Part shown: positions 21,215-30,668 of the stretch, piece after piece
How the letters are laid out: every line of letters starts with the position of its first letter
Numbering within the stretch: the stretch's first letter is position 1
Assembly (NCBI GenBank): GCA_018806915.1
Contig: JAGKQI010000052.1
Coordinates: 248,001-312,000, forward strand
Reading direction: 5' to 3'
DNA: 64,000 bases
From: Phytophthora colocasiae
Taxonomy: Eukaryota; Oomycota; Peronosporomycetes; Peronosporales; Peronosporaceae
Notes under the pieces: generated by a model
The model's input: the letters and a program-made list of their open reading frames with translations, nothing else
Databases searched by the model: none
Told to the model about the DNA's origin: nothing
Made by a program: the position numbers and the translations under genes

Positions 21215-22447
21215 GTTAAGTGATTGGGTGTAGCACCGCACATACTTCATCGATCCTATCAACTACTTTTTTTTTTTTCGCTACGCTGTCATGGCAGTCT
21301 GTATGTGGTCAAGCCTCGTATTTTCTTTTCTTTGCGTCACCTGTCTGTCTTATAATTGGGATTTTGTCAACTCCTTGTCACTCATTTGTAGCAATACAGC
21401 GTCGAGGCACAACTGCACGTAGTTAGCACTAGAATTACCAAGATTTACATGTGGTCACTGTCAGTTCGGCAAGCAAGTGCAGTTTGCTCAACCTACTACT
21501 GTTATTTTCCACGTGCACGTCTCGAGTTGGAATAGCTGGGCCATCATGAAGTACTAGCTAATATGTGTTTCATCGACTCGAACGCGTTGGTTTGACGATA
21601 ACAGAACACATCAATTTTTACGCAAAACTACGAGTGCTTCTCGGTCTCAACAAACGTGCAGTCAGGGTACCCGCACAGCATCACGGAGCACCGCTCGTCC
21701 AGATTAATCTGGATCTGGAGGCAGAAATTGTGCCACACGTTTGCGTTGAGAAGTCTGGTTTGGTGCTTGTCACCGTCTTGAAACTGAGCTGAAGTTTGGA
21801 CGCTACAAACCACGACTCGGCCCACCAAGTTGGAATGGTTTGGAACGATATCACAGGAGACCGCCTTGAAAAAGGGGCAGGCTAGGAAATCAAATGGAGA
21901 GAGATGCAATTCAGAGGGAAGGCAACGAGCACAGAGCTTCACACGCTGGGTCTGGATAATGTCTGACCACCCTGTCTGAACGAAGCTTGACAGATACTAC
22001 ATGTAGCTTTCGCCAGCTTGATAAAGCACCCACCGGGATCCCAGTTCCGTAAATACTCCCGAATGAGATGTGTCCTTAGTGATGGTGTCGATGCCCACGG
22101 AAATCTTTTCAGCATCGTTTGACGCGACAAGGCGACAGCACTTTCTTACAGTACACGTATGAAGCCATACTCATGCTTAAGCTCATTCTCATGCTCATGC
22201 TCTCATGAAACGTAGGCAACACTTCCCCACTAAGCTTATGTCCTAAGTCACCTCTTGCACATACATGGCGTGTGCATTGCGCTTTCAGTTGCAAAAGGAA
22301 CTTGTGGCTAAGTCTTTCACCGGTGAAGACGATCCGACCCTGTTGCAGCCTCCCATGACCCGCTGGCGTTTTCTGACCTGACCCACATCAACGTTACTCC
22401 CTCCCGTGTGTCATTCCAGATTCCACCGTCAAGCTCTCAAGTATCCG
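21215..22447. other. intergenic region with possible decayed Cys-rich gene on minus strand
   Basis: Minus-strand frames at 22130-21939 (ATCSICQASFRQGG) and 21942-21628 (VKLCARCLPSELHL, LACPFFKAVSCDIVP) overlap by one shift and together would give a CxxC...CxxC zinc-finger-like layout. I cannot name a family and there is no clean start, so this may be a pseudogene or chance. A CATGCT/CATTCT repeat lies near 22165-22205. The right end contains TCATTCC (22411-22417), an oomycete initiator match 31 nt before the next start codon. Confidence 0.35.
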
Positions 22448-23296
22448 ATGAACATCGCAGACCTCTTGTGCTCCCCAGTGGAGACTCCACTCGTTGTGGC
22501 TCAACCCCGTACTGTAGCCACGTGTGAGCTTCCACGACGTCTACAAGCTCCAAGATCCAAGAAGCGACAAGCGAAAGTCATCCCCGATGACCAACGCAAA
22601 CGGCCGTACCGTATGAGTGTGGCTCAGAAAAAAAGCCGTCAAGACTTCCAACAACACGAGTCCAAGGTATTTAACCTCACGCTGGACATTAACCAGCTCA
22701 AGCAGCAAGTGCAGATCACGTGTCTCCTACAGAGTCGTCAACGACTGGAAACAGAGGTACTAAGTACTGTCGACCGGATTCTATTCGGTGGAAGTGATCG
22801 ACCTCGATCGGGGGACGAAGGTTGCAGCTTTTCCAAGATGTTCATGGAAAATTCAGACGGGGAAACACCAGCGAACGGTGTCTACGAGTTCTACTTGCAA
22901 CTTGACAAGCCAAACTTCAACCACCGATCGTGTGCCATTGCTACGACTCAAGTGATGGCAGTGGTCGAGGAAGACCCTGAAGGAGACAATGAAGAAGCAG
23001 CTCAAGTCCGCAAAATCTGCGGTGACCCCGGAGGTTGTTTGGTGGAGGCAGTGGGTCAGTTTACGGGCCGATTCACGCGCCAGATCATCGTCTCCATGTT
23101 CCCGCACGTGCTCAGTGACGAGATGATGGTGGCTCAGATCATCGGACTCAGTATCACGTGCCCCGCTCGACTGCTTCTGTACTTTAACGCGCACCGAGTG
23201 ATCGTCCGACAAGTTGCTCAAGCTGATGTGTTCGCTGCACTCGCAGCTTTGGAGCAAGCAAAGCCGAAGGAGTTTGCTGCGATCATGGGAATGTAA
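22448..23296 (+). CDS. bZIP-like transcription regulator, oomycete type
   Basis: 282 residues from ATG 22448; the frame opens earlier only with GTG, and an initiator (TCATTCC, 22411-22417) supports this start. After a basic Arg/Lys-rich segment (RSKKRQAKVIPDDQRKRPYR) comes a bZIP-like contact helix, MSVAQKKSR, and a heptad region (VFNLTLDINQLKQQV). In a standard bZIP the position nine residues before the SR arginine region is an invariant Asn; here it is not Asn. Such substituted bZIPs are known from Phytophthora. The C-terminal half (YEFYLQLDKPNFNHRS to the end) is a folded-looking domain that commonly follows these bZIPs in oomycetes. Nuclear location expected. It converges on the CDC25-like gene with 51 bp between stops. 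Confidence 0.75.
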   Translation: MNIADLLCSPVETPLVVAQPRTVATCELPRRLQAPRSKKRQAKVIPDDQRKRPYRMSVAQKKSRQDFQQHESKVFNLTLDINQLKQQVQITCLLQSRQRLETEVLSTVDRILFGGSDRPRSGDEGCSFSKMFMENSDGETPANGVYEFYLQLDKPNFNHRSCAIATTQVMAVVEEDPEGDNEEAAQVRKICGDPGGCLVEAVGQFTGRFTRQIIVSMFPHVLSDEMMVAQIIGLSITCPARLLLYFNAHRVIVRQVAQADVFAALAALEQAKPKEFAAIMGM

Positions 23297-23347
23297 GTGT
23301 CGAAAACGAAGAGGAAGCAGTTTAATGGTAAGTGTATCAGCTTCTAG

Positions 23348-24541
23348 TTAAAGCTCGTCAAAAAGAGACCGAACACCAGTACCAGCAAGTGGCCGAACTG
23401 GATGCTCATGTCTGTTTAAGGACGGAGATTGCTCTAGCTTTGCAGCACAGTGTGCAACATTCTTGTGTGGTTTCCAGCGTCGACGCCAGGCTGCAAATTC
23501 ACGACGACACTCCTCAGTAAACCTTACATCTTCCATAGGTACGTACAACGCTGAAGGAGCACAGATCTCATACTGCAGAGTCTCGAAGCAGTGCTTGTAG
23601 CCACCGTTGATGAGATAAAGCTCGGGATAGTAGAGTTCCGGGTAGCTGTCGGCATGAAGTCTTCGATCTACATTCCGCACATGTCGTAGCATTTTCGGCG
23701 CTCGATTAGCCGAGAACTCACAGAAGAATATCAGCGCCGTGCGTGTACAATTCTCCAGTGCAGATATCTCGAAAAGCTGCGTCTCCATCTTGTCCGGATC
23801 ACACAATGAAGAAGCTCCTTTCAAAGTCCCTCCTTCTACTTCAAACGAGAATCGGCAGTCCAATAGTCGAAAGCCTACCAGTTGATTCTTGAAATCTCCT
23901 CGTAGCACCTTTGCTACCGTCTCGGGAGTGATAACGTTGAGATCTGGATGTTTACTGGAATACACCGTCGGTAGCAGCATTTTCGACAGCAGAGACACAT
24001 TTTCGACACTGATGGACTGCTCCGACGCGTGATGGCGGAGTAGTTTGGGTGGCAACACTGGAGCAGAGGATACACTGCCTGATGATACCGAATAGCTGGA
24101 CATTGCTCGCTTTAATACATTCGTTGCTTCAACATCAAGTTCACTCATGGGTCCTTTCTTGGATTTCTTCTTGTGGATGCTCTGCGTGGTTAAAATTGAT
24201 CTAGGAGACAATTGCGCTTCATCTGCAGTAGCTGCACGCTTCCTGTCCTGATCTGTACGAGGTTGCTGGTCTTGAGCCACATTCGACGGTGCTTGTGGGG
24301 TTTCGACAGTTGCTTCTTGGTCCATTTGCAGGTCATTTTCGACGGTGTCAAAAATAGCACGCCGTCGTCTGGAATGTGGCGATCGACGGCGAGTACTGCC
24401 GCGTTTTGCTGCTGGTCGCTCTGTGTTCTGTGTCGTATTCTGTCGAGTAGTAGAAGGACATGGGGGCGTTGATAGCTGCAGCTGAGAGGACAACAACGGC
24501 GTCAGGTGCGAGCGCCGCGGGCTAGCAGACAGGTCGTCCAT
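23348..24541 (-). CDS. CDC25-type dual-specificity phosphatase
   Basis: 397 residues. The N-terminal 190 are Ser/Pro/Arg-rich and probably regulatory. The rhodanese-fold catalytic domain starts about residue 200 with LLDCRFSFEVEGGTLKGA, matching the CDC25 signature (IDCRxxYEYxGGHIxGA). The phosphatase loop is CEFSANR with Cys274 and Arg280 (C-x5-R), followed by APKMLRHVRNVDR and YPELYYPELYLINGGY, both typical of CDC25. The residue before the catalytic Cys is Phe (FFCEFS) where most CDC25s have His. CDC25 removes inhibitory phosphates from Tyr15/Thr14 of CDK1 and drives mitotic entry. A CRE-like TGACGTC lies at 24546-24552, a few bases upstream of the start codon. No intron. Confidence 0.85.
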   Translation of the reverse strand: MDDLSASPRRSHLTPLLSSQLQLSTPPCPSTTRQNTTQNTERPAAKRGSTRRRSPHSRRRRAIFDTVENDLQMDQEATVETPQAPSNVAQDQQPRTDQDRKRAATADEAQLSPRSILTTQSIHKKKSKKGPMSELDVEATNVLKRAMSSYSVSSGSVSSAPVLPPKLLRHHASEQSISVENVSLLSKMLLPTVYSSKHPDLNVITPETVAKVLRGDFKNQLVGFRLLDCRFSFEVEGGTLKGASSLCDPDKMETQLFEISALENCTRTALIFFCEFSANRAPKMLRHVRNVDRRLHADSYPELYYPELYLINGGYKHCFETLQYEICAPSALYVPMEDVRFTEECRREFAAWRRRWKPHKNVAHCAAKLEQSPSLNRHEHPVRPLAGTGVRSLFDEL

Positions 24542-25267
24542 TTTTGACGTCGAAAATGTGGGTTAATCCAGGATTACGAATCACCTCTTGCTGCTGAGAA
24601 AGTGGCGCACCCTGTCCGTTTATATCGCGCTTTATCGCTCGCTTCTTCCGCTACGAACGCAGTGCAAGTATGTTCATGAAGATGTCTTCTATGTAATGGT
24701 ATGCCACGTTTCGCCTCTCATTTCGCTGTATTGGGCGCGCTGTGTGGTTGGCGCACTTGTCCCAACTATCACAGCTGTCAAATGTTATTATCAACAATTA
24801 CAGTGAATCTCTCTACCTTTGTTGACCCGAGGTTGCACAGGGACTAGAGTGGGCAAGGAGATGCTGAGTTCCATTCGTCCCATGGAGAGATTTACAAGCA
24901 CGCAGATGGGCCTCAGTAGGCTGGGAACCCTTACTTGTGCTATCTTATCGCGGTGGTGCGAGTGCAACATGCTAGCTGCCGCCCCCTTATCCGTTGCATA
25001 ACCTCTCCAGGATGGTCTTCCCGTCTACGATGATACCACACGGGTTCGCTACATGAATTGATGTCGTTATCAGGGGCATTTGTGACAAGATGACTCACAT
25101 GAGGTGAGCACAGCGGCTCGGACGAAAACTGCCGATAAGAGGGACGACCAAAACAGGGATACGACGATACACATCGACTGCAAGAAGAATTGACAAGTAC
25201 CTCAAGAAATGGAGAATGAACGGACATCACTACGACCTGCAGGTTCATTTAGCTCCTTGTTCATCAA
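24542..25267. other. intergenic region, CDC25 promoter side
   Basis: No supported gene. It must contain the promoter of the CDC25-like gene at its left end. Short frames on both strands show no domain. The right end borders the likely 5' terminus of a hAT element. Confidence 0.45.
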
Positions 25268-27186
25268 TGCCTTCTGGATCAGGGTTTGGTAATTTTCCGT
25301 AACTATTGCCGATATTGGCAATATCATATTGCCATAATTTATTGCTCCTCAACCCCAATACTGTGCAATTTTTTATACAGGTCAATTTTGGCCAAATGGA
25401 TGGTAGCGAGACTATCGCCAAACGGGTGGTGTGGCCACGTTTGCACAGGGCACACGGGTTATTACAGTTGCTTGTCATTTCCCAAAAGCACCCCAAGTCG
25501 CTAAGTCAAGACCAGCACCCTCCCGCTCCGTCGACCCATGTCTTCCCGAGTCCCCCCAAGCTCCTACGCCAAGGTACTCTTCGTCCCTGAGGACGATGAC
25601 TACTATTTGTGTCGTCTGTGTTTCTCGCGACGTAAGCAAGTCCGTGGTACAGGGTACACCAACCTCTTCCAGCATCTCACCCAATCTCATCTTGATTCCT
25701 ATGATGAGGAATACCACCGGTACCAACGGCAAAAGGGAACTCTTGAGAGTTTTTTTAAGGCCGATGAGTATGCTCGTCTCATCTACAGTTGGATTAACTG
25801 GTGTGTTGAAGAAAACCGCGAGTTGTCTATGTGTGAGAAGCCGAAAACTCGGAAGTACACCCATTTGAAGCCGATCACTACCAAGACGCTCATGAAGTAC
25901 ATGTTCGCTTTGGAGGAAATTGTGCAATTACGCATCCGTGCTTATCTTCGCGGACGCCGCATCGGATTCCTCGTGGACGCATGGACGGAGGACGGGACGC
26001 ACTTTGTTGCGATCATTGCTGTTACTTCTGATGCAAAGTTTCTTCTCTCTTTTTCCACTCTCGAGGATGAGGCGGATATGAGCGCTGACTCCATGATAAT
26101 TCTTCTGGATGACATCCTTGACACCTACTTGATCGATTTGGATCAGCTTTGTTTCATCGTATGCGACCACGCTTCTGTGAATGTCGCGATTGCCAAGAAG
26201 ACCTTGGTCCCAATGATTGGATGTGCCAGCCATCGTTTCAACTTGGCTGTCCAGGCATACCTTGGTCAGTATGAACCACTGCTGGATAAGCTCCACAAGC
26301 TTATGGCCAAACTGAACTCGATCAAGAACCGTCATTACCTTCGCGAATTCGGTGGTCTGATGCCAGTGGTACGCAACGCTACACGTTGGGGTAGTACTTT
26401 TGCAATGGTGCATCGTTATATGGAAATCCGGGATGTAATCACGAAGATGGAGCGTCTGGACGACCGCCTTGTGGACTTTATTCCTAGCCCACGTGAAAAC
26501 GCCAAGCTGAATGCTTTGTATGAGAGCCTCAAGAATTTTGAGAGCATCAACAAGCGATTGCAAACTGAGCATGGCGTGACGCTTGCTGACGTTCGTCTAC
26601 TCTTTGATTATGTGATTGAACACTACCCAGCTACATCGGTGTACTTGGCTCCTGACGCTGACGTCGTCAAATTTCCAGACTTTGAAAATGGTGTAGTCAA
26701 GATCTTAAACAACAACCAGCGCCACCTGACCCGTCAACAACGTACCGCCGTTTCCAAGCTCTTGACAGCTGATGCTGGTGAAGTGCAGGACGAAGAACCC
26801 GAGCACCAGTCCTTTGCAGATGCGGCGCTTAACCGCAACCGTGTGAAAGACACAGCCCCTCAAGTTGACCTCGGGTGGATCCCTCCCACGTCCGACGATG
26901 TGGAACGGTTGTTCTCTCGAGCTGGTCTTGTGTTCTCGTCCCTCCGCCGTGCGATGAATCCTACTACACTTGAAACAATCCTCTTCCTCAATTTTAATCG
27001 TGCGTGGTGGGATGTATCGGCGGTTGGGGAGGCCATTCAGAAGACCAAGTCGAAGAAGAAGCGGCGCGTTGATCAAAGCCCAGAGTGATAAGTTGCTTGT
27101 CGCTGGTAGTGGTAATATGCTTCAGTAACTGAAATATATTATATCAGTTGACTTGTGTGATGTATGAATGAATGATGTCGAGGATA
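25268..27186 (+). mobile_element. hAT-1 DNA transposon, 3' terminus not found
   Basis: A sequence starting caggg (25272) with AT-rich subterminal palindromes (attgccgatattggcaat near 25308-25325) precedes an intact hAT transposase. CAGGG is a common hAT terminus. No reverse complement of it was found 3' of the gene, either before the LTR at 27187 or after the LARD-1 insertion ends at 39994. The element may be a domesticated or one-ended copy. Confidence 0.5.
25538..27088 (+). CDS. hAT-family transposase, intact frame
   Basis: 516 residues from an ATG, no frameshift. Order: BED-type zinc finger (YLCRLCFSRRKQ...FQHLTQSHLD, C-x2-C...H-x4-H, about 24-56); first catalytic Asp region IGFLVDAWTEDGTH (about 143-157); second Asp in FIVCDHASVNVAIAKK; the hAT GCASHRFNLAVQ (C-x2-H) motif; and the C-terminal dimerisation region near residues 450-500 with PTSDDVERLFSRAGLVFSSLRRAM and FLNFNRAWWD. 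The product is somewhat shorter than typical hAT transposases (600-700). A cut-and-paste transposase by family; with no matched terminal repeat found, a domesticated DNA-binding role is possible. The C-terminal KKKRR stretch could serve nuclear import. Confidence 0.88.
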   Translation: MSSRVPPSSYAKVLFVPEDDDYYLCRLCFSRRKQVRGTGYTNLFQHLTQSHLDSYDEEYHRYQRQKGTLESFFKADEYARLIYSWINWCVEENRELSMCEKPKTRKYTHLKPITTKTLMKYMFALEEIVQLRIRAYLRGRRIGFLVDAWTEDGTHFVAIIAVTSDAKFLLSFSTLEDEADMSADSMIILLDDILDTYLIDLDQLCFIVCDHASVNVAIAKKTLVPMIGCASHRFNLAVQAYLGQYEPLLDKLHKLMAKLNSIKNRHYLREFGGLMPVVRNATRWGSTFAMVHRYMEIRDVITKMERLDDRLVDFIPSPRENAKLNALYESLKNFESINKRLQTEHGVTLADVRLLFDYVIEHYPATSVYLAPDADVVKFPDFENGVVKILNNNQRHLTRQQRTAVSKLLTADAGEVQDEEPEHQSFADAALNRNRVKDTAPQVDLGWIPPTSDDVERLFSRAGLVFSSLRRAMNPTTLETILFLNFNRAWWDVSAVGEAIQKTKSKKKRRVDQSPE

Positions 27187-28176
27187 TGTGGACAGGTAGT
27201 GCTCCACGCACCTGGAACACAAGCAATGTCAGAAGAATCCCGCGTCGCAGTGACAATTGATCTCACTGGTGACGACGAAGACAGTTGAAAGTGGACGACA
27301 AGTCAATCGGGATCAACGGAGTGCAGGACGGTGACGAGCAGGGCTACAGACACAAGACATTGGCGGAGACGTTGAAGTTGCAGGACGACGGCTACATGAG
27401 AAGATCGCTACAGGAGGGATGACACGGAGCAGTTACGATGGAGATAAGTATACGACCAAGGCGAACGACGCAGATAGAAGACAGTGAACGGCGGAGAAAG
27501 CTTGCAGAGCGTCGCCGAAGGAAGATCCTGACGGTGGCGACCAGTATAGTTAGTTTAGGTGTAGTCTAGAAGGGCGACGGTAGCTAGGGGAGCTCTGGGT
27601 GTGCGGTCAGCCGCCACACCTCCCAGTTGCGATTCTGCTCGGTTGAGAAGAGTTAAGCAGCTAAACACGACGCGTGGAGTACTGCGACCAAGGGGTCGGC
27701 TTCACCCAACAGCATTCAGAGGTTTCGTACGTGGCTTCGTTCTGCGACGTACTGGTCGGCGGAGGCGTATCGAGTCATTAGTGAGGTGAGGCACAGGGTT
27801 CTGAGGTGGCGATCATGAAGGAGTCTGTGTAGAGGGCTGGGATCTCGGTTAGCGACCGAGTGGCTACGGTGCCTACTGATGGCGTCTTGGCCGTATGAAC
27901 TGAGTCTGGAACGTGGAAGGTGAAGACGTGCTATGAGAGTCTCAGTTTACGTATATTTACATGTTACATGTTCGGGCAAGCGTGAGGACAGGCTGTCAAC
28001 CTACCTGAGGTTGATGGTTGCTGCTAATGTCCCCTCCTAAGCTGTCTCTGCTGGATTTCAGCAACCGGTTGGTCCACCTAGTTTTACTGGTGACAGACGA
28101 CTTCTAGCTCCTGCTCGTGTGACCCACACGCTCCCTCTAGTTGGATTACAGCGGCGTTTAAGAGAAGTAGCCGACA
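27187..28176 (+). repeat. LARD-1 5' LTR
   Basis: 990 bp, TG...CA ends, nearly identical to 39004-39994. It is followed directly by TGGTGGTCATTACAG (28177-28191), a primer-binding-site candidate because it starts with TGG, the complement of a tRNA CCA end. Confidence 0.9.
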
Positions 28177-28591
28177 TGGTGGTCATTACAGTGGCTTTCT
28201 GGGCAAGTTTGCAATAAGGTGGACTTTGCGAGCCTAGTCACAGTGGGCAAGGACCATGGCAGGACACTCTGTACTGGGAGTGGTGCAATACTGGCACTAG
28301 GTGTACTGGCCTATCCTGTAGGCGTACGGAAGTAAGGAAGCACAGACGTTAGGCAATACGGGCCTACTACAGACACAGGGCAAGAAGGCCATCTACAGAG
28401 ATTCCGCACAGCATGAGCCCACAGATACTGTTACTGAGGGTTAGTAAGATACAGATACTGAACATGAGACTGGGTTTTGTATTACAGGAAGTTACGGACA
28501 CGGATACGGAAGTCACGAACAAGGAAGTTACAGACACGGATACGGAAGACACAGATAAGGAAGGCACAGATACTGAAAGTTAAAGGAAAGT

Positions 28592-30099
28592 ATGGTTCGA
28601 CGATCGGCTAGTGCTGCGAGAGATGAACGGGCTGAACGGCGAGCCTCGTTTCACGACGCGGTAGCGGAAGCGGCACATGTAGCAGCGGACCCAGGATTAG
28701 CCCAAGGAGGGGGAAAACAAGTTCCACAGGCGGTCCTGCACAGCATTAGTGGAAGTTCAATGCCGGAAACAGCAAACGTACGGGCAACGGCGGGTCATAC
28801 TCCTCGAGTTAGCGGCGGAAACAGTGGCGTCGCTTCGATGGTCAACATACCGGGAGACAACAAGCACCAGTAGCACCAGTCGTACCGGCACCCGGGATAG
28901 CAGACAACCCTGGAGGCAATGGTAACGGCGGTGGTAACGACGACGGAGGGCAAGGTAACGACGGCGGAGACGACGGTGGACTGGGACAAGCAGCACCAGT
29001 GCCTATGGGAGACGGCGGAGCAGGAGTGGGTGTTCCCGAAGCACTAGCAGCGGCGGTACCACCAGTGCCACCGACACCCCCTGCACAAGCTCCTCCACAG
29101 GTATTTGCAGTTCCACCAGCACCGACGTGGGTTTACCAGGCTCCACCAAGTCGAGAGAAGAAGTTGAGACTACCAAAGTTCAAGGGACTAGGAGAACCGA
29201 AAGTCACTGTGAAAGCGTGGTTGAAAGCAGTTAAGAATGAGCTTCGGCGTCAGACAGCGATCCTGAGAACAGACTGGCGGGAGCATGAGGTCTTCATCGA
29301 GATGGTTGCAAGTCTTGAGGGTGAGGCGCTCATGTGGTACGACACTGTGGAGGACGCGTTTAGCCGGCGAGAAGACCAGACATTCGGCAATCTAAGTAAG
29401 ATGATGAGGGACCGGTATATGGTCAAACGTTCGAGCCCGGAGGTGGTTGCGAGGCTCCGTCAGCGACGACAGCAGCGAGGTGAATCCTTGGTCGAGTACG
29501 CACAGAAGCTTCGAGAAATCGCGTCAAGTAACCCCGTCGACGAAGAATGGTTGGTGGATTCGTTCCTGTCTGGCATGGGCAACGCGTGGTGTGCAACCTT
29601 GGTACGTGGGCATCGCCCAGCGACGCTCAACGAAGCAGTGAACTCCGCCGTGGACCAGGTTGGCGAATACGGTGAAGGCTACGGGGTGGACTTGGCGACG
29701 GCCATACGCGCGCACGACGAGCGAGCAACGACGAGCAACGCTACTCCAGAGATGTCGACTCCCGAATTACTCAGACCACAGCAGTTCTCGGGCGGTGGAA
29801 ACTTGGGATCTGTCGTGTCTGGCTACGATGATGTGGGTTTGGCAAGTGGCCCTCCTCCGAGGTACGACGTTGAAGGAAGGTTAGTGCTCCCAGCTGGAGG
29901 TGCTACACTTCAAGCAGGCAGTCAGTGGAACATAGTGATTCCTGCTGGATACCGGTTAGTACCAGAAGCGACAGCGACGACAGCAACGGGTACAGCAGCT
30001 AACACGGCAGCGACGAAACAGACGTCGATTCGCCAACAGACTCCTCAGCACCAACGTTCAGATGGAAGAGAGCAGCCCGGTAGTAACTCAGAGCAGTGA
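28592..30099 (+). pseudogene. LARD-1 gag
   Basis: Starts at ATG 28592 (MVRRSASAARDERAERR) and shifts frame near 28800-28813 into a Gly/Asn/Asp-rich stretch (GGNGNGGGNDDGGQGN) and then a Pro-rich linker. The core (about 29150-29650) is a retrotransposon gag domain: LRLPKFKGLGEPKVTVKAWL, EGEALMWYDTVEDAF, LRQRRQQRGESLVEYAQKL and VDSFLSGMGNAW. No CCHC zinc knuckle is visible before the stop at 30099. The role is assembly of the virus-like particle and packaging of its own RNA. A coding gag in a pol-less element suggests it supplies its own particle but borrows polymerase and integrase. Confidence 0.8.
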
Positions 30100-30267
30100 G
30101 GGTGGAAACCAGGATGCGAACAGCAACTCGGGAAACGACGGGCCGATGTAAGGGCCCCGGCCTAACATCACGCACGGCGAGAACGGGGAGCGAGAGGCAC
30201 GGACGAACCAAGACGAGGGTGGCTGGTATTAGAACAGAAGACAGAAGGCACTGTACAGCAGGATTCA

Positions 30268-30482
30268 ATGGTGGCGTCTAGAAAACGGCAGCCGGAGGAC
30301 GGGAATCCGACGGTTGGACGGAAAAGACGAAGACAGAGACGAAGGAATCGGCCGAAGACGCACACAAACAGAGAAGTGGTGTTTACGACCGAGACCGACA
30401 GTGAGAATGAAGGGGTTGACGGTACGGCATCAAACGATGTCGATAACACAGTTACGGGTAAGAAGAATGGGAACCTGGAAGC
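30268..30482 (+). pseudogene. LARD-1 second reading frame, first part (interrupted by Gypsy-B)
   Basis: Encodes MVASRKRQPEDGNPTVGRKR and a Thr/Asn/Asp-rich segment up to GKKNGNLEA, where Gypsy-B is inserted. The same frame resumes after the element at 37348. No domain recognised; strongly basic N terminus. Confidence 0.6.
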
Positions 30483-30635
30483 TGTGACGGGCTTCTGTCA
30501 CACGGTCGCCGTGGTGCACGGCGACCAATTAGATTAGCTTGTGTTTTGTTGGTCCACGGCGCCCGACCCGGGCGCCACACAGATTCAATAGACAGAGTTT
30601 CATTTACCACAAACAAGGAGCACCGCCCCGTTACA
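30483..30635 (+). repeat. Gypsy-B 5' LTR with two hairpins
   Basis: 153 bp, TGTGACGGG...CCCCGTTACA. It contains ggtcgccgtg/cacggcgacc (10-bp stem, 3-nt loop) and ggcgcccg/cgggcgcc (8-bp stem, 3-nt loop). The LTR is very short for Ty3/Gypsy. Confidence 0.95.
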
Positions 30636-30668
30636 TCTGGTAGCACTTTGTAGTCCGTCCACACGACC

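Noticed and set aside
23332..23520. 62-codon plus-strand frame after the bZIP gene
   Set aside because: It lies opposite the conserved end of the CDC25-like gene.
28441..28580. Purine-rich repeats (gacacggatacggaag) as a possible CRISPR or satellite array
   Set aside because: Units are short, irregular and within the LARD-1 leader; no regular spacer structure.
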